Shown here: positions 1-8,817 of the stretch, piece after piece
Layout: the number at the start of each line of letters is the position of its first letter
Position numbering within the stretch: position 1 is the first letter of the stretch
Assembly (NCBI GenBank): GCA_018398765.1
Contig: JAHBMJ010005939.1
Coordinates: 20,260-61,246, forward strand
Direction of reading: 5' to 3'
Source of the DNA: Chromera velia
Taxonomy: Eukaryota > Sar > Chromeraceae
DNA: 40,987 nt
The notes under the pieces: generated by a model
The model's database searches: none
What the model was told of the DNA's origin: nothing
What the model saw: the letters and a program-made list of their open reading frames with translations, nothing else
Program-made: the position numbers and the translations under genes

Positions 1-7
1 CCCCCCT

Positions 8-8
<1 letters not shown>

Positions 9-56
<48 letters not shown>
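9..56. repeat. (CT)n(GT)n microsatellite
   Basis: A run of CT dinucleotides passes directly into a run of GT dinucleotides. The same CT-then-GT order recurs at 24205-24231, 25472-25602 and 26504-26610. Confidence 0.9.
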
Positions 57-57
<1 letters not shown>

Positions 58-683
58 TGACGCGCGGTCGCTCGCATGCGTGCGTGTTTATCTGGCCCAA
101 GGCAGCTAGGCAATGAGTGACACCGTGGCAATATCTATGGGCTTTGCAGTCAGTCAAGCGGAGTCGGTACAGGCGTTTCAGTATTCAAGGTAGAAAGAAT
201 GATTTTATGTGTTTGTGGTGGTTTTATGCTTGTGTGATTCCGATAATTTGGAATTTTATAAAGTGACTCTTCAATGTCATTGTTGTTTTCCTAGTCGTTT
301 TCTTCTAATTAAATATATAAATTGAGTTTTTATAAGCTTTTTCATATGGTGGGGATCATCATCATTAAAGTATCATCTCTTAGAGTGGTGTACGTAGTTT
401 ATGCTAGAGTTTATGACCCAAAGCTAGAAGTCTATGGTAGTCCCAAGTAGTCCATGAAAGTTCTATCAAAATGAGTGTATTACTGTAAGCTATTGTAAGC
501 GCTAATCTATATATATGAATGACTAAACCGGTACAGCCGAGCTTCTGGCAATCCATGTCATCCATGTCATGCATAAGTAAAAAGTTACAAAAAGTAAAAT
601 GACTACTAAGCACAGAACTTTATTCTTCAAGCTAGTGGTAGAAGCCTTCAAGTTCTTCAAGTTCGCAATAATTCTTAATGAAT

Positions 684-757
684 AGAGTTAGTTAGTTAAT
701 GTTACTGGTTAGTTAGTTAGTTAGTTAGTTAGTGACTTAGTTAGTTAGTTAGTTAGA
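684..757. repeat. TTAG tetranucleotide repeat
   Basis: Tandem TTAG units with a few interruptions. It is a simple repeat inside AT-rich sequence, not a telomere array: the unit is 4 nt and the tract is short and internal. Confidence 0.85.
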
Positions 758-1363
758 GGATATTAGAGGATGTCAAACACCACTTAGAGCGCTAGGCTCC
801 TAGGTACTCCTAGGTGGTGCATGCATGCATAGTTAGTTGGTATTAGTTTATTTTTGCTAGTTAGTTTTTACTATATCATTTAATTGTAACTATTTATGTC
901 TCTTCAAAATCCAGCTTTAAATTATGTTATGTCTTTGAAGTGAGGTTTTTGAAGTCATATGCGCAGTAGACTTGCCATTGCCAGTAGTTGGAGTACTATA
1001 GTTAACTTTCATCCTATAAGTTTCAGGCTTGATTACTAGCTTAATTGTCCGCGCGCCGCTATCGTGCCGCCTTGCGGATGCGCCGCCGCAACAATCTGAC
1101 AGCGATGCAATGCTTTTGGCTTGTCTTGCCTTTTTCTATCCATCATCATCCATTTCCATCCTTGATCCAGGGTTTCTATTGTGCAACTATGGAAGCAAAC
1201 GCATTGAAACCGACTTCCAAGGATACTCAAAGATTGAGCTTGTGTCAGCTGACGCCATCAGATTAATTTTTGTGCTCCTCTACACTTCCAGCTCTTACCG
1301 TCTCTCTTTTATCTGCCGACAAGTCACTATCGGTTTGGAAAATTCAGAGCCTAACATTTTGGG

Positions 1364-2914
1364 ATGGAGCGAACTGCAGCAAACCTGATGCCTCTCCATG
1401 AAGGCCTGAGGGCCCTTTCTGAAAGTCTTCTGGAGGTTGTTGGCATTGTACAGAAGATGGACTCTCTGCTGGGGACTGTCGAGTTTCCCAATCAGCCCAC
1501 AGGCGATATTCCCGCAGGAAAGCCCCTGCAAGATGGCGCATCGCCTGTGCTGCTTCAGACAGAGGCAGCTGCTCTCGACCGACTTGAAAAATTAGTGGAA
1601 GACACGAGGAAGGGAGTAAGGCTGGAATTAAATATGCTTCTAAGTATTTATTACAGGATGGACTTAGAGCCTTTGTTTGCCTTTGATATCGGCAACGTGA
1701 TCCGGTCCTTCCAAGCAGTGACGGCTGAGGAGCTGCAAGGAGCCCTGGACGCTTTCATGAAGACAGGGGAGAGGGAGAAGAGAGAAGACCTCGAGCTTCT
1801 CCTCAAGATGGGCGCGGCAGTCGACGCTGCCGTTGAGATTCCTGTGGAGGTCACCGAAGAGCGCGATGAGGCGAATGCACAAGAGGGTGGTGATGGAGGA
1901 GGGGAAGTCATGGAGGGTTGGCAAGACGATGGTGAGTGGGACGAAGAGGAGAGAGGGGAGGGAGGGCAGGAGGATGGTGAGGAGGGCGAACAAAATGAAG
2001 AGGGAGGGGATGAAGCGGGAGAGGAAATGGGTGGTATGCAGCCCCGTGTAACGGCGTTAATGAGAGCTGTCGATTTTGGGAGTCTGGAGGCCGTGAAGAT
2101 TCTTGTAAGAGCGGGAGCCGGACTAGACGTCTGTTTCCCTTTGGAGGAGAGGGGTGGAGGTGAAGGGGGCAGTGACGGTGAAATAAGAGGGTGGCGGGCT
2201 CTCCATATTGCCTGTGTAGACAACAAACCGGAGATTATCGAGTTCCTTGTCTGTAGCGGTGCAAACGTCAATGTAGAAACTGAAAAAGGGGCGACGCCTT
2301 TGCATTTTGCGGCCCAAGAGGGTCACACGTGCATTGTCAGATTCTTGCTCGGATGGGGTGCCGACGTGCATATGCTATCCGGTGAAAACGGAAGAACTGT
2401 TCTTTTCGATGCAGTGGGTTGTGGTCAAAAAGAAGTGGTGGAGTTGTTTCTGAATCATGGTGCAAAAATGGATGACAACGATGATGAGAATGCAAGTCCT
2501 CTGCATTATACAAGCCGCTTTTTTGACGAAGGTCCGGCTGACCATAGAGAGATTGCAGAGCTTCTGGTTTCCCGTGGGGCCGATGTAAATGCAGTCGATA
2601 GTGAAGGGGCCTCTGTGTTGCATTTTGCTGTCTTGAACGGTGCATCGGGTGTTGCAGAGGTACTGTTGCAGAACGGTGCCAATCTTCATGCAGTCGATAA
2701 TAATGGGGAGAATCCCTTGCACGCAGTAGCATATTTGTCACAGGAAGATGCAGAGGAGGAGGAGCGTGCCTTGTTTGAGAAAAGGCTTTGTGTTGCACAG
2801 CTTCTGGTTTCGAAGGGAATTGATACGGCTGCTGTGAATGGAGAGGGAGAGACGGCGCTCCAAATCGCCGAAGATGAACAGCCAGAGGATTCTCCCGCGC
2901 TTGCTTTTCTTTGA
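1364..2914 (+). CDS. Ankyrin-repeat protein with acidic linker
   Basis: Single open frame of 516 codons starting at ATG 1364. Residues 1-150 are mostly helical with no recognised domain. Residues about 160-225 form a Glu/Asp/Gly-rich linker. From about residue 228 to the end there are seven ankyrin repeats and a partial eighth, recognisable by the T/A-x-L-H-x-A and L-L-x-x-G-A-x-V cores; the cleanest are GATPLHFAAQEGH and ASVLHFAVLNGA. Repeats five and seven carry insertions of several residues between the helices. Ankyrin stacks bind other proteins, so a scaffold or adaptor role is likely, but the partner cannot be named. No signal peptide, membrane segment or catalytic domain is seen. A poly(A)-type AATAAA lies about 50 nt after the stop. 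It could be a first or only exon; nothing requires splicing. Confidence 0.85.
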   Translation: MERTAANLMPLHEGLRALSESLLEVVGIVQKMDSLLGTVEFPNQPTGDIPAGKPLQDGASPVLLQTEAAALDRLEKLVEDTRKGVRLELNMLLSIYYRMDLEPLFAFDIGNVIRSFQAVTAEELQGALDAFMKTGEREKREDLELLLKMGAAVDAAVEIPVEVTEERDEANAQEGGDGGGEVMEGWQDDGEWDEEERGEGGQEDGEEGEQNEEGGDEAGEEMGGMQPRVTALMRAVDFGSLEAVKILVRAGAGLDVCFPLEERGGGEGGSDGEIRGWRALHIACVDNKPEIIEFLVCSGANVNVETEKGATPLHFAAQEGHTCIVRFLLGWGADVHMLSGENGRTVLFDAVGCGQKEVVELFLNHGAKMDDNDDENASPLHYTSRFFDEGPADHREIAELLVSRGADVNAVDSEGASVLHFAVLNGASGVAEVLLQNGANLHAVDNNGENPLHAVAYLSQEDAEEEERALFEKRLCVAQLLVSKGIDTAAVNGEGETALQIAEDEQPEDSPALAFL

Positions 2915-2963
2915 GAACTGGCCTCCGCATAGGCATTACAGCTCAAACTCTCGTTCAAACTAA

Positions 2964-2969
2964 AATAAA
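2964..2969 (+). terminator. Candidate polyadenylation signal of the ankyrin gene
   Basis: AATAAA 50 nt downstream of the ankyrin stop codon, at the transition into AT-rich sequence. The hexamer can occur by chance in AT-rich DNA. Confidence 0.35.
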
Positions 2970-3273
2970 CAAGCCTTCATATTAAAAAAAGGCACAAAGC
3001 ATATGAATTATTATTTAGCCGAATCATAGCTTTTCATAGCTTTTGAAGAGACGTAAACTTAGTGGCTTTTCAACTAAATTTTTAGAATTAAAAAAAAATG
3101 AATTCCAAACATATTTTCGGAGTCTCTAGAGGAGTCTGGTCTAGAGTCTGGTTCTTATATATCTTAATTTGCTTAGAATTTTAATTACTGTATAGTTATA
3201 GCCTGAGTTATAGAGTAGTGATACGTGGGGTGAGTTATAGCAGTAAGATAGTAGCAAAGCTAGTATAATAGTA
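2970..3273. other. AT-rich spacer
   Basis: AT-rich sequence between the ankyrin gene and the outer DNA transposon. No reading frame, structural RNA or long repeat was recognised. Confidence 0.5.
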
Positions 3274-3281
3274 GTATTAAT
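3274..3281. repeat. 8-bp target-site duplication, left copy
   Basis: GTATTAAT directly abuts the left inverted repeat; an identical copy at 12720-12727 abuts the right one. An exact 8-bp direct repeat is the footprint expected of hAT-type (or P-type) transposases. Confidence 0.8.
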
Positions 3282-3303
3282 TACACTGTGCTGTTAGAAG
3301 TAA
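3282..3303 (+). repeat. Left terminal inverted repeat of the DNA transposon
   Basis: 22-bp terminal repeat starting TACACTGTGCTG. It matches the reverse complement of 12698-12719 at 21 of 22 positions. Confidence 0.8.
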
Positions 3304-3686
3304 CTACCGGCCCTTCTCAGAAAGCTTTTGGTTACCATCAAATTGGTAACCAAAACTTGGTAACTAGGGGGGTTTGAGGGGATTACCACTACCGCAATAA
3401 TCTGGCTGTATCTGCCTATAAATGTGTTGCATCGAGGTCTAATATAGGAGAAACGCATCTTTAAAAACTGTGTACGAGTACAATACGACGTAAAAAAAAT
3501 TATTTTTAAACTTTTTTTGTTTAAGTTGTTTCTATAATATCAAGAACTTGACTTTAACTTACATAATAATACTTACACATATTTTTAGACATAAGAGAAC
3601 TTTACAATAAATCTATCTTTTGTACTCGATTTACCTACTAATTTGTTTTGCTTAAAAGAATGATTACCACTGTTTTAGTTACCAAA

Positions 3687-3973
3687 TGTTATAGGTATTA
3701 CTACAAACGAATAACGAGGCTCATAAACTTAAGACAGAGAAATCTGCCAGTTCAGTCTTGGTCTATTCACTTCGTGCATTGAAAACTCACACAACAATCT
3801 GGCTGTGACGTCATCAAACAACACTGCTACATGGCAGCATGCAGCCTTTCCAATTTTAGTGGTAGCTAGACATAGGGCGGTCCCATGACTGAGCCTTAAG
3901 GCCGGGCCGCACGCACTATGTGCTATCGACGAAAAGTGTGTCCACGCCGCCACTACTTCATACAAGTGCTACA
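3687..3973 (-). repeat. 3' LTR of the gypsy element
   Basis: 287 bp, near-identical to 12311-12597. On the plus strand it begins TGTTATAGG and ends AGTGCTACA, the TG...CA boundary expected for LTRs. It contains TGACGTCA at the shared central region, a CRE-like palindrome kept in both LTRs and possibly a promoter element. Confidence 0.93.
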
Positions 3974-3985
3974 AATGCCCGCCCC
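3974..3985 (-). promoter_or_regulatory. Polypurine tract of the gypsy element
   Basis: In the sense (minus) direction GGGGCGGGCATT directly precedes the 3' LTR, where plus-strand DNA synthesis is primed. It resembles the tract GGGGAGGGGCATG of the inserted gag-only element. Confidence 0.6.
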
Positions 3986-4528
3986 TAAGAGGCGTGTGCC
4001 CACACACGTTCATTAAAGTGGACACCTCTCTTTGAAGGCCCTGTCAAGTCGGTCATTCACCTCGTCTCAATCAGTCAGTCTGACTCAATCCAGGGACCTC
4101 AACAAAAGAGCGAAAAGAGATATACCATTCGATCAACTGATCGATTGCGAACACATCAATAGACACAATGTTCGATCGATTCATGTGCAACGAAAGCATG
4201 ATACACGAAGACACTGGTATACCACGCACGCGCTTTCTTTATAGTCCGGACTTGAATATACTTCTTTTTAATCTGCTCCGTCTTACTCTTCTTATTTTTC
4301 TCCCCATCCCTCCATTTTCCCCTCATGGACTCATGCATGCATTGCATACCACATGCAGAGAATCAGATGAAGGGAAGAAAGAAAACTTTAAGGGAAGAAG
4401 ATTAAAAACATTCAGAGCAAAGGGCGTCACACAGTGTGCTGTCTGCTCAACACACATAATTTTGAAAGCGCTTTTCTCTTTCTTTCCTCTTTCTGCCCTT
4501 TTTCAAAAACAGACTGTCACTTCCTTGC
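3986..4528 (-). other. 3' untranslated region of the gypsy element
   Basis: About 540 bp between the pol stop codon and the polypurine tract. No extra gene such as an envelope frame is recognisable. Confidence 0.6.
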
Positions 4529-5318
4529 TTACTTCTTCTTGAAGTCCTGGATAGCAGCTTGTGCCCTCTTGAGATTTACTGCCGGCTCCCACGACGCGTT
4601 CTCCTGTGTATCTCCTCTCCAGTGCACCAAGTAGTAAACCTGTCGCCCCTCTCTTCTCTTGTTGATCACCTTTTCCACTTCATACTCCTTCTCCTCAAAA
4701 CCTGGCAAACGTATAGATGGCAGGCTCTGTTTTCCCTCCTTGAACTCATATTGCTTCAGGAAGGAGACGTGCAGGACTGGATGCCTTCGAATTCCTTCAG
4801 GGAAGACGAGCTTATACGTCACTTCTCCCACTCTGCGCTCAATTTCGAACGGTCCATAAAACACGGCCACCAAGTTAAACTTTCTCTTCTCCCGCCTTGG
4901 AAGTTTTTCCCCCTGGAAAAATTTCCAGTGCACAAGCATCCAACCTCTTTTTTTCAAGATTTCCTCTCTCCTCTTCAAATTCGCAAGTCGGGCCGCTCTC
5001 TCTCTGGCTTGATTCAGTCGGTCCTTCACCTCTTGAAGGATCGCTGTCCTGTCCTTCCACGTGTCACTTGCCTGCTTCGATGCATGATAGGGATTCAGGA
5101 GAGCCGGGAAAGTTCGAGGCTATCTATAGCCACCCCCACAGGCTACCTGATAAGGAGCACGACCGAGTGAAGGGTGTACGCTTGTTTTGTAGGCAAACTG
5201 CATCTCCTTCAGATGTTCCACCTAGTCCTCCTGATGATCCACCACAAAATACCGAAGTATCTGCTCAATCGTTCTGTTGTCTCTCTTCGTTTGGCCATCT
5301 GTCTATGGGTGTGCAGAG
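4529..5318 (-). pseudogene. Integrase C-terminal half and chromodomain of the gypsy element
   Basis: In the sense direction it starts right at the insertion point of the gag-only element and continues the integrase core: HP-stop-TDGQT (where relatives have HPQTDGQT), then a conserved FAY...HPS...PYQ stretch. From about 5029 down it is open for 166 codons. It shows the GPF/Y-type module (YGPFEIERRVGEVTYKL and HPVLHVSFLKQY) and then a chromodomain, YEVEKVINKRREG...YLVHWRG...SWEP, ending in a helix and stop. Chromodomains on integrases steer insertion to chromatin bearing particular histone marks. In-frame stops near 5306, 5230 and 5130 break it; at least the first is explained by CAG to TAG. 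Confidence 0.88.
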
Positions 5319-5641
5319 TGTGACGTGTATGCCCGTCGTGGTGCGAGCGTCAGCGAGCGCCCCGCCTTCGCGTGTCGATTGTGATGGAACCGGCCCGTGA
5401 GTGTGCACATCGTTCTGGGGCCGCGATCGAAGTAAGCGCACGCGTCATTGCATGCGATTTAGCCACATGAATCAACAGTCGTATTTCTATCATATGAGAG
5501 TCAGACTGACAGAAACAGAATGAACGAGCGAATAACAACAAACGCCTAGCTACGCCTAGCATGATAGACCTTCCGTCTGACTAACTGTCTCTGTCTCGAT
5601 GAGCCCTCGTCTGCTAATGTATAGCTAGCCACTACGCTACA
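5319..5641 (+). repeat. 5' LTR of the gag-only element
   Basis: 323 bp, starts TGTGACGTG and ends CGCTACA. Compared with the other LTR it has an extra 10-bp tandem copy of CTACGCCTAG near 5548. Confidence 0.92.
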
Positions 5642-5646
5642 CGTGA

Positions 5647-5670
5647 TAGCAGGAGCCTCGTTGCGACCAA
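5647..5670 (+). promoter_or_regulatory. Conserved leader after the 5' LTR (candidate primer-binding or packaging site)
   Basis: Starting 6 nt after the LTR, a 24-nt stretch TAGCAG-g-AGC-c-T-c-GTTG-c-GACCAA matches the gypsy leader (12283-12306, minus) at 20 of 24 positions, although the LTRs themselves differ. The position is that of a tRNA primer-binding site, but it does not begin with TGG, which a tRNA 3' CCA end would require. Confidence 0.5.
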
Positions 5671-5685
5671 ATTTGCTCTGTCAGG

Positions 5686-7116
5686 ATGGAAGGTTTCACC
5701 AGAGAATTCGAAGAGTTGAAAGCCTTGTACCAAGCTCAGGCTGCAGAGATTGCTGAGCTGAGAGCGATCCTTGGCCACTTGCATTCCACTTCTTCCAGTG
5801 CTTTTGCGAAGACGATTAAACCAATCTACGATTATGCTGAAACAGTTGAGGAATTCGAAGATTGGGTCCGGGTGTGTGAGAAGTACCGCAACTTCCATGG
5901 TATGACCGATGCGCAGCTGCTCAGTGCAGCCGACAGCCACCTCAAAGGCGATGCAGTGAAAGCTGTGAAGCTTGCAAAAAAGAATGGGCACACGCCTGTG
6001 ACGTGGTTGGAGCTCCAGACTGTCCTGCTGACATATTTTCAGGACAGACGGACTCGTGATGATCACCGAGATGAACTGGACAGGATGAAGTGTGTGGGAG
6101 TGTTGGGTACAGATCTCAAGACGTACACGAGCAACTTCATCTCGAAGATGCTCTTCATCCCTGACATGAGCATGAGCGATAAAGTATATCAGTACGAGAA
6201 GGGTCTTTCCGAAGACGTGCAGAAGGAGGTGAAGAGAAAGAAACCCGCAAACCTCGAGGCAGCAGTAAGAGCAGCATTTGAAGCACTCTCGATCGTTCCC
6301 CACCCATCTGTTTCGTTTGCTGCAGCAGCAACCCACCCCAGAACACTTCCCTCAACAGAAGTACCCCCTGTGACCGTTGGTGGAGGTCATATGACACATG
6401 ATCCCACTGGTCTAGCACCCATGGACATCGGTGCACTAGGGTAGACGAACAGAAGCAGAGAACACAACATCCGAAAGCTGCCACCCCTGACTGACAAAGA
6501 GAAAGAGATCCTCAGGGAGTTCCACGGGTGTTTCCTTTGCAGGACATTGCATGCAGGTCATGGTGCAAAAGACTGTCCTGACTGTGACATCATCATCATT
6601 CAGAAGCCGAGAGAGAGGGCAAATGGCAGAGGGCCGAAACACCTGTCGTTTGGTCATGACTCCGACGAGACCAGCAATATCTGGAGGCCAGAGGGGCAGC
6701 TGAAGATGGTCCGTGCCACAGGAGAGAGGTCTGATGACGAGTGGGTGCACCGCCCCTCAGGCATGTATCACATCGAAGACTGTAAGTGCAGTGAGGGACG
6801 GGACGGAGACGGTAAAGAGGAAGATGAGTTCGCCAATTCCCCCAACTGCCGTCAAACAGAAAGACCGATCCAGACAGGAGTTAAAAGTCATATGCCAGGC
6901 CTCAGAAGAGTAGAGAGGGAGGAGGAATTGACAGAGCAGCAGATCGCAGAAATTGAAAGCGCATTCGCTTCCAGACAGGCAGAAAAGGAGGAGGAGACGG
7001 AGAGTAAGAAAGAGGGGATAGAGGAGAAGACTTGTGGTGCCCTCTTGCATAAGCTGCGGGAAGTGGAGGCAGACCCTACCCTAGGTCGATCTCGTTGGAG
7101 TTTATGCACTGAGTAA
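5686..7116 (+). pseudogene. Gag of the gag-only LTR element, one in-frame stop
   Basis: ATG 5686 opens 252 codons to TAG at 6442-6444; the same frame then stays open to 7116, so the original protein was about 476 residues. Residues 1-35 look like a coiled coil. A retrotransposon Gag capsid-like helical domain follows (about 45-220), with W-x-x-L-x-x-x-L-L-x-x-F and Y-x-x-G-L-x-x-x-V-Q-x-E-V motifs that are also recognisable in the gypsy Gag at 10978-12225. Past the stop comes a knuckle-like CFLCRTLHAGHGAKDC, spaced C-x2-C-x6-H-x4-C instead of the usual C-x2-C-x4-H-x4-C. The rest is charged and Glu-rich with no protease or polymerase. The stop may be a mutation or a readthrough site; one copy cannot tell. 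Confidence 0.85.
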
Positions 7117-7719
7117 AAGAAAGGGAAGGGGAGGAAGCAAGAGTGTGTCAAATTGCGTCTAACAGAAGAAAGGAGAAGGCTGACAATTCTTCTGAGCAGC
7201 AACTATAAAGAAATGCAGAAAGACCAGCTTGCAGTGTGTTTGTGCAGCGGTACTCAAAGTGTGGACGATTGATTAAGCAGTATCAGTCGTTCATGTCGAC
7301 AGTACGACGAGTGTGCACAGATGCATTGCCACCAGGAAGAGGAGAGAGGGAGGCTACAGGGTTGGCGAGTCTGACCCTACAGAGACTGGCATGGTTGCCA
7401 CCAGAAGTCATGAGCATATGCACAAAGCGAGCAAGCTCATGTAGGTTCAGTTGCGACCACAGCTTTCATATTATGTATTCATGAACCAGACGATCGATCG
7501 AAGCGTGTGTGTGGATGTGAAACAAAATTTTTTATCCTGATGCAGATGCAATTGATTTTTTGATTCCGCGATGTCAGTCTTACGAGGATCGATGTGCATC
7601 CGTTCACTTCTCATTTTATTATGTGAGTTCATTCAAGTATAGGCAGGAATGAATAAAGCATGATCGAGGATGAATGATGCTTGCATGAAGGAAAGGAAAT
7701 GATTGAGGATGATCATACT
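7117..7719 (+). other. Non-coding 3' part of the gag-only element
   Basis: About 600 bp between the gag stop and the polypurine tract. No pol-derived residue motifs were found on either strand. Confidence 0.6.
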
Positions 7720-7732
7720 GGGGAGGGGCATG
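7720..7732 (+). promoter_or_regulatory. Polypurine tract of the gag-only element
   Basis: GGGGAGGGGCATG immediately before the 3' LTR, closely resembling the tract of the gypsy element at 3974-3985 (minus). Confidence 0.65.
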
Positions 7733-8045
7733 TGTGACGTGTATGCCCGTCGTGGTGCGAGCGTCAGCGACCACCCCGCCTTCGCGTGTCGATTGTGATG
7801 GAACCGGCCCGTGAGTGTGCACGTCGTTCTGGGGCCGCGATCGAAGTAAGCGCGCGCGTTATTGCATGCGATTTAGTCACATGAATCAACAGTCATATTT
7901 CTGTCATATGAGAGTCAGACTGACAGAAACAGAATGAACGAGCGAATAACAACAAACGCCTAGCATGACAGACCTTCTGTCTGACTAACTGTCTCTGTCT
8001 CGATGAGCCCTCGTCTACTAACGTATAGCTAGCCACTACGTTACA
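7733..8045 (+). repeat. 3' LTR of the gag-only element
   Basis: 313 bp, TGTGACGTG...CGTTACA, about 96% identical to the 5' LTR by hand count. Confidence 0.92.
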
Positions 8046-8814
8046 CAGAGGTAGAAAAGAGAAGCTTCGTATCTGCGAGGAAGTGGAGTGTTTACCAGAA
8101 AGCAGAAAGAAAATGCGAGTCTCGATCAGAGACGATTGACTTCGGAAGTCCGTGCGCACACCCCACTTCATCGTAGAACAACTTCGCCGTCTCCACTGCA
8201 CCCGCTTCTTTCCTGGTGGGCAAAAACCACACGTGCTTGCTGAGTCGATAAACAACTGTCAGGATGGCATCCACTGTCATCCCTCTGAAGTCCATCGGAG
8301 GAAGAGCAGTGATCTAATCCATCGACAAGTCGTCAAACACATCGTCTGGAACTAGGAGAGGTTGCAGAAGACCAGCAGGCTTCTGATTTGAATGCTTGTT
8401 CCGCTGATAGAAGTCGTATAACCTCACGTACTTCTGAATAGAAGCCAGCATGTGCGGCCAAAAGAACCTCTCAATCAGTCGAGCGTGTGTTTTGTCGACC
8501 CCTAAATGCCCACACAGTCGGCCGTTATGATGCTCACGAATCATCTTCCTCTGGAGCTTTTTTGTTGGAATTGCGAGACGCTCACCCCAGCATAGAAGTC
8601 CATCCCGCAAACTGAAGTGTGCAAGTCGCATGCGAAGGTGTGGTGCGGGAGGGCGGAAGGGTTTTGCGTCTGACAAAAAAGGTAGAAGCTCCGAAAAGAA
8701 AGAATCCTGAGCATACGCTGACCTGATCTGCAACAAAATTTCTTTATCTGGTCTCACTTTCATCATCGTTCTGACTGCTTCTCCTTCACTTTCTTTTTCT
8801 GTCTCAGACCTCAC
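8046..8814 (-). pseudogene. Integrase N-terminal half of the gypsy element
   Basis: In the sense direction this holds the linker after RNase H, then the integrase zinc region (HH...GHLG...FFWP...YVRLYDFYQ) and the start of the catalytic core (VYRLSKHVWFLPT...SIVSDRDSHF). The second aspartate of the D,D-35-E triad lies in SDRD. The zinc-binding pair, normally C-x-x-C, reads Y-D-F-Y here, so both cysteines are lost. A TAG near 8314 replaces a sense codon in the usual MDFITGLP-like stretch, and TAA near 8092 follows FW. The frame is then cut by the 5319-8045 insertion and resumes at 5318. Confidence 0.88.
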
Positions 8815-8817
8815 AGG

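Larger units (their letters stand above)
1..1363. other. Upstream region without a convincing gene
   Basis: The first kilobase is AT-rich and repeat-rich. It opens with a (CT)n tract running into a (GT)n tract and contains a TTAG tetranucleotide tract near 690-756. Around 785-835 there are short palindromic words (CCTAGG twice, GCATGCATGC). The part just before the ankyrin gene (about 1045-1363) becomes GC-richer and is open in one forward frame, but that frame has no recognisable domain and overlaps the ankyrin start in another frame. It is most likely 5' untranslated or promoter sequence. Confidence 0.6.
5319..8045 (+). mobile_element. Gag-only (non-autonomous) LTR retrotransposon nested in the gypsy integrase
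   Basis: Two LTRs (5319-5641 and 7733-8045), both TGTGACGTG...TACA, enclose a 2.1-kb interior. The 5 bp before the element (5314-5318) and after it (8046-8050) are both CAGAG, a perfect target duplication. Removing the element rejoins the integrase frame of the host gypsy element (Ser-Thr | Ser-Ala-His-Pro). The interior holds one gag-type frame with a zinc knuckle and no protease, reverse transcriptase or integrase, so it depends on enzymes made by another element. LTRs differ by about 13 substitutions plus one 10-bp tandem indel by hand count, fewer than in the host element, as expected for a later insertion. Confidence 0.92.

Noticed and set aside
684-757. TTAG tract as telomere-like repeat
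   Set aside because: Unit is 4 nt, short, interrupted and internal; no telomeric TTTAGGG or TTAGGG units nearby.
1651-2936. Minus-strand frames of up to 206 codons opposite the ankyrin gene
   Set aside because: Antisense shadows; repeated ankyrin codons create open reverse frames.
6442-6444. TAG inside the inner element's gag as a programmed readthrough site
   Set aside because: Possible but unsupported from one decayed copy; no downstream enzyme needs such regulation, so a mutation is simpler.
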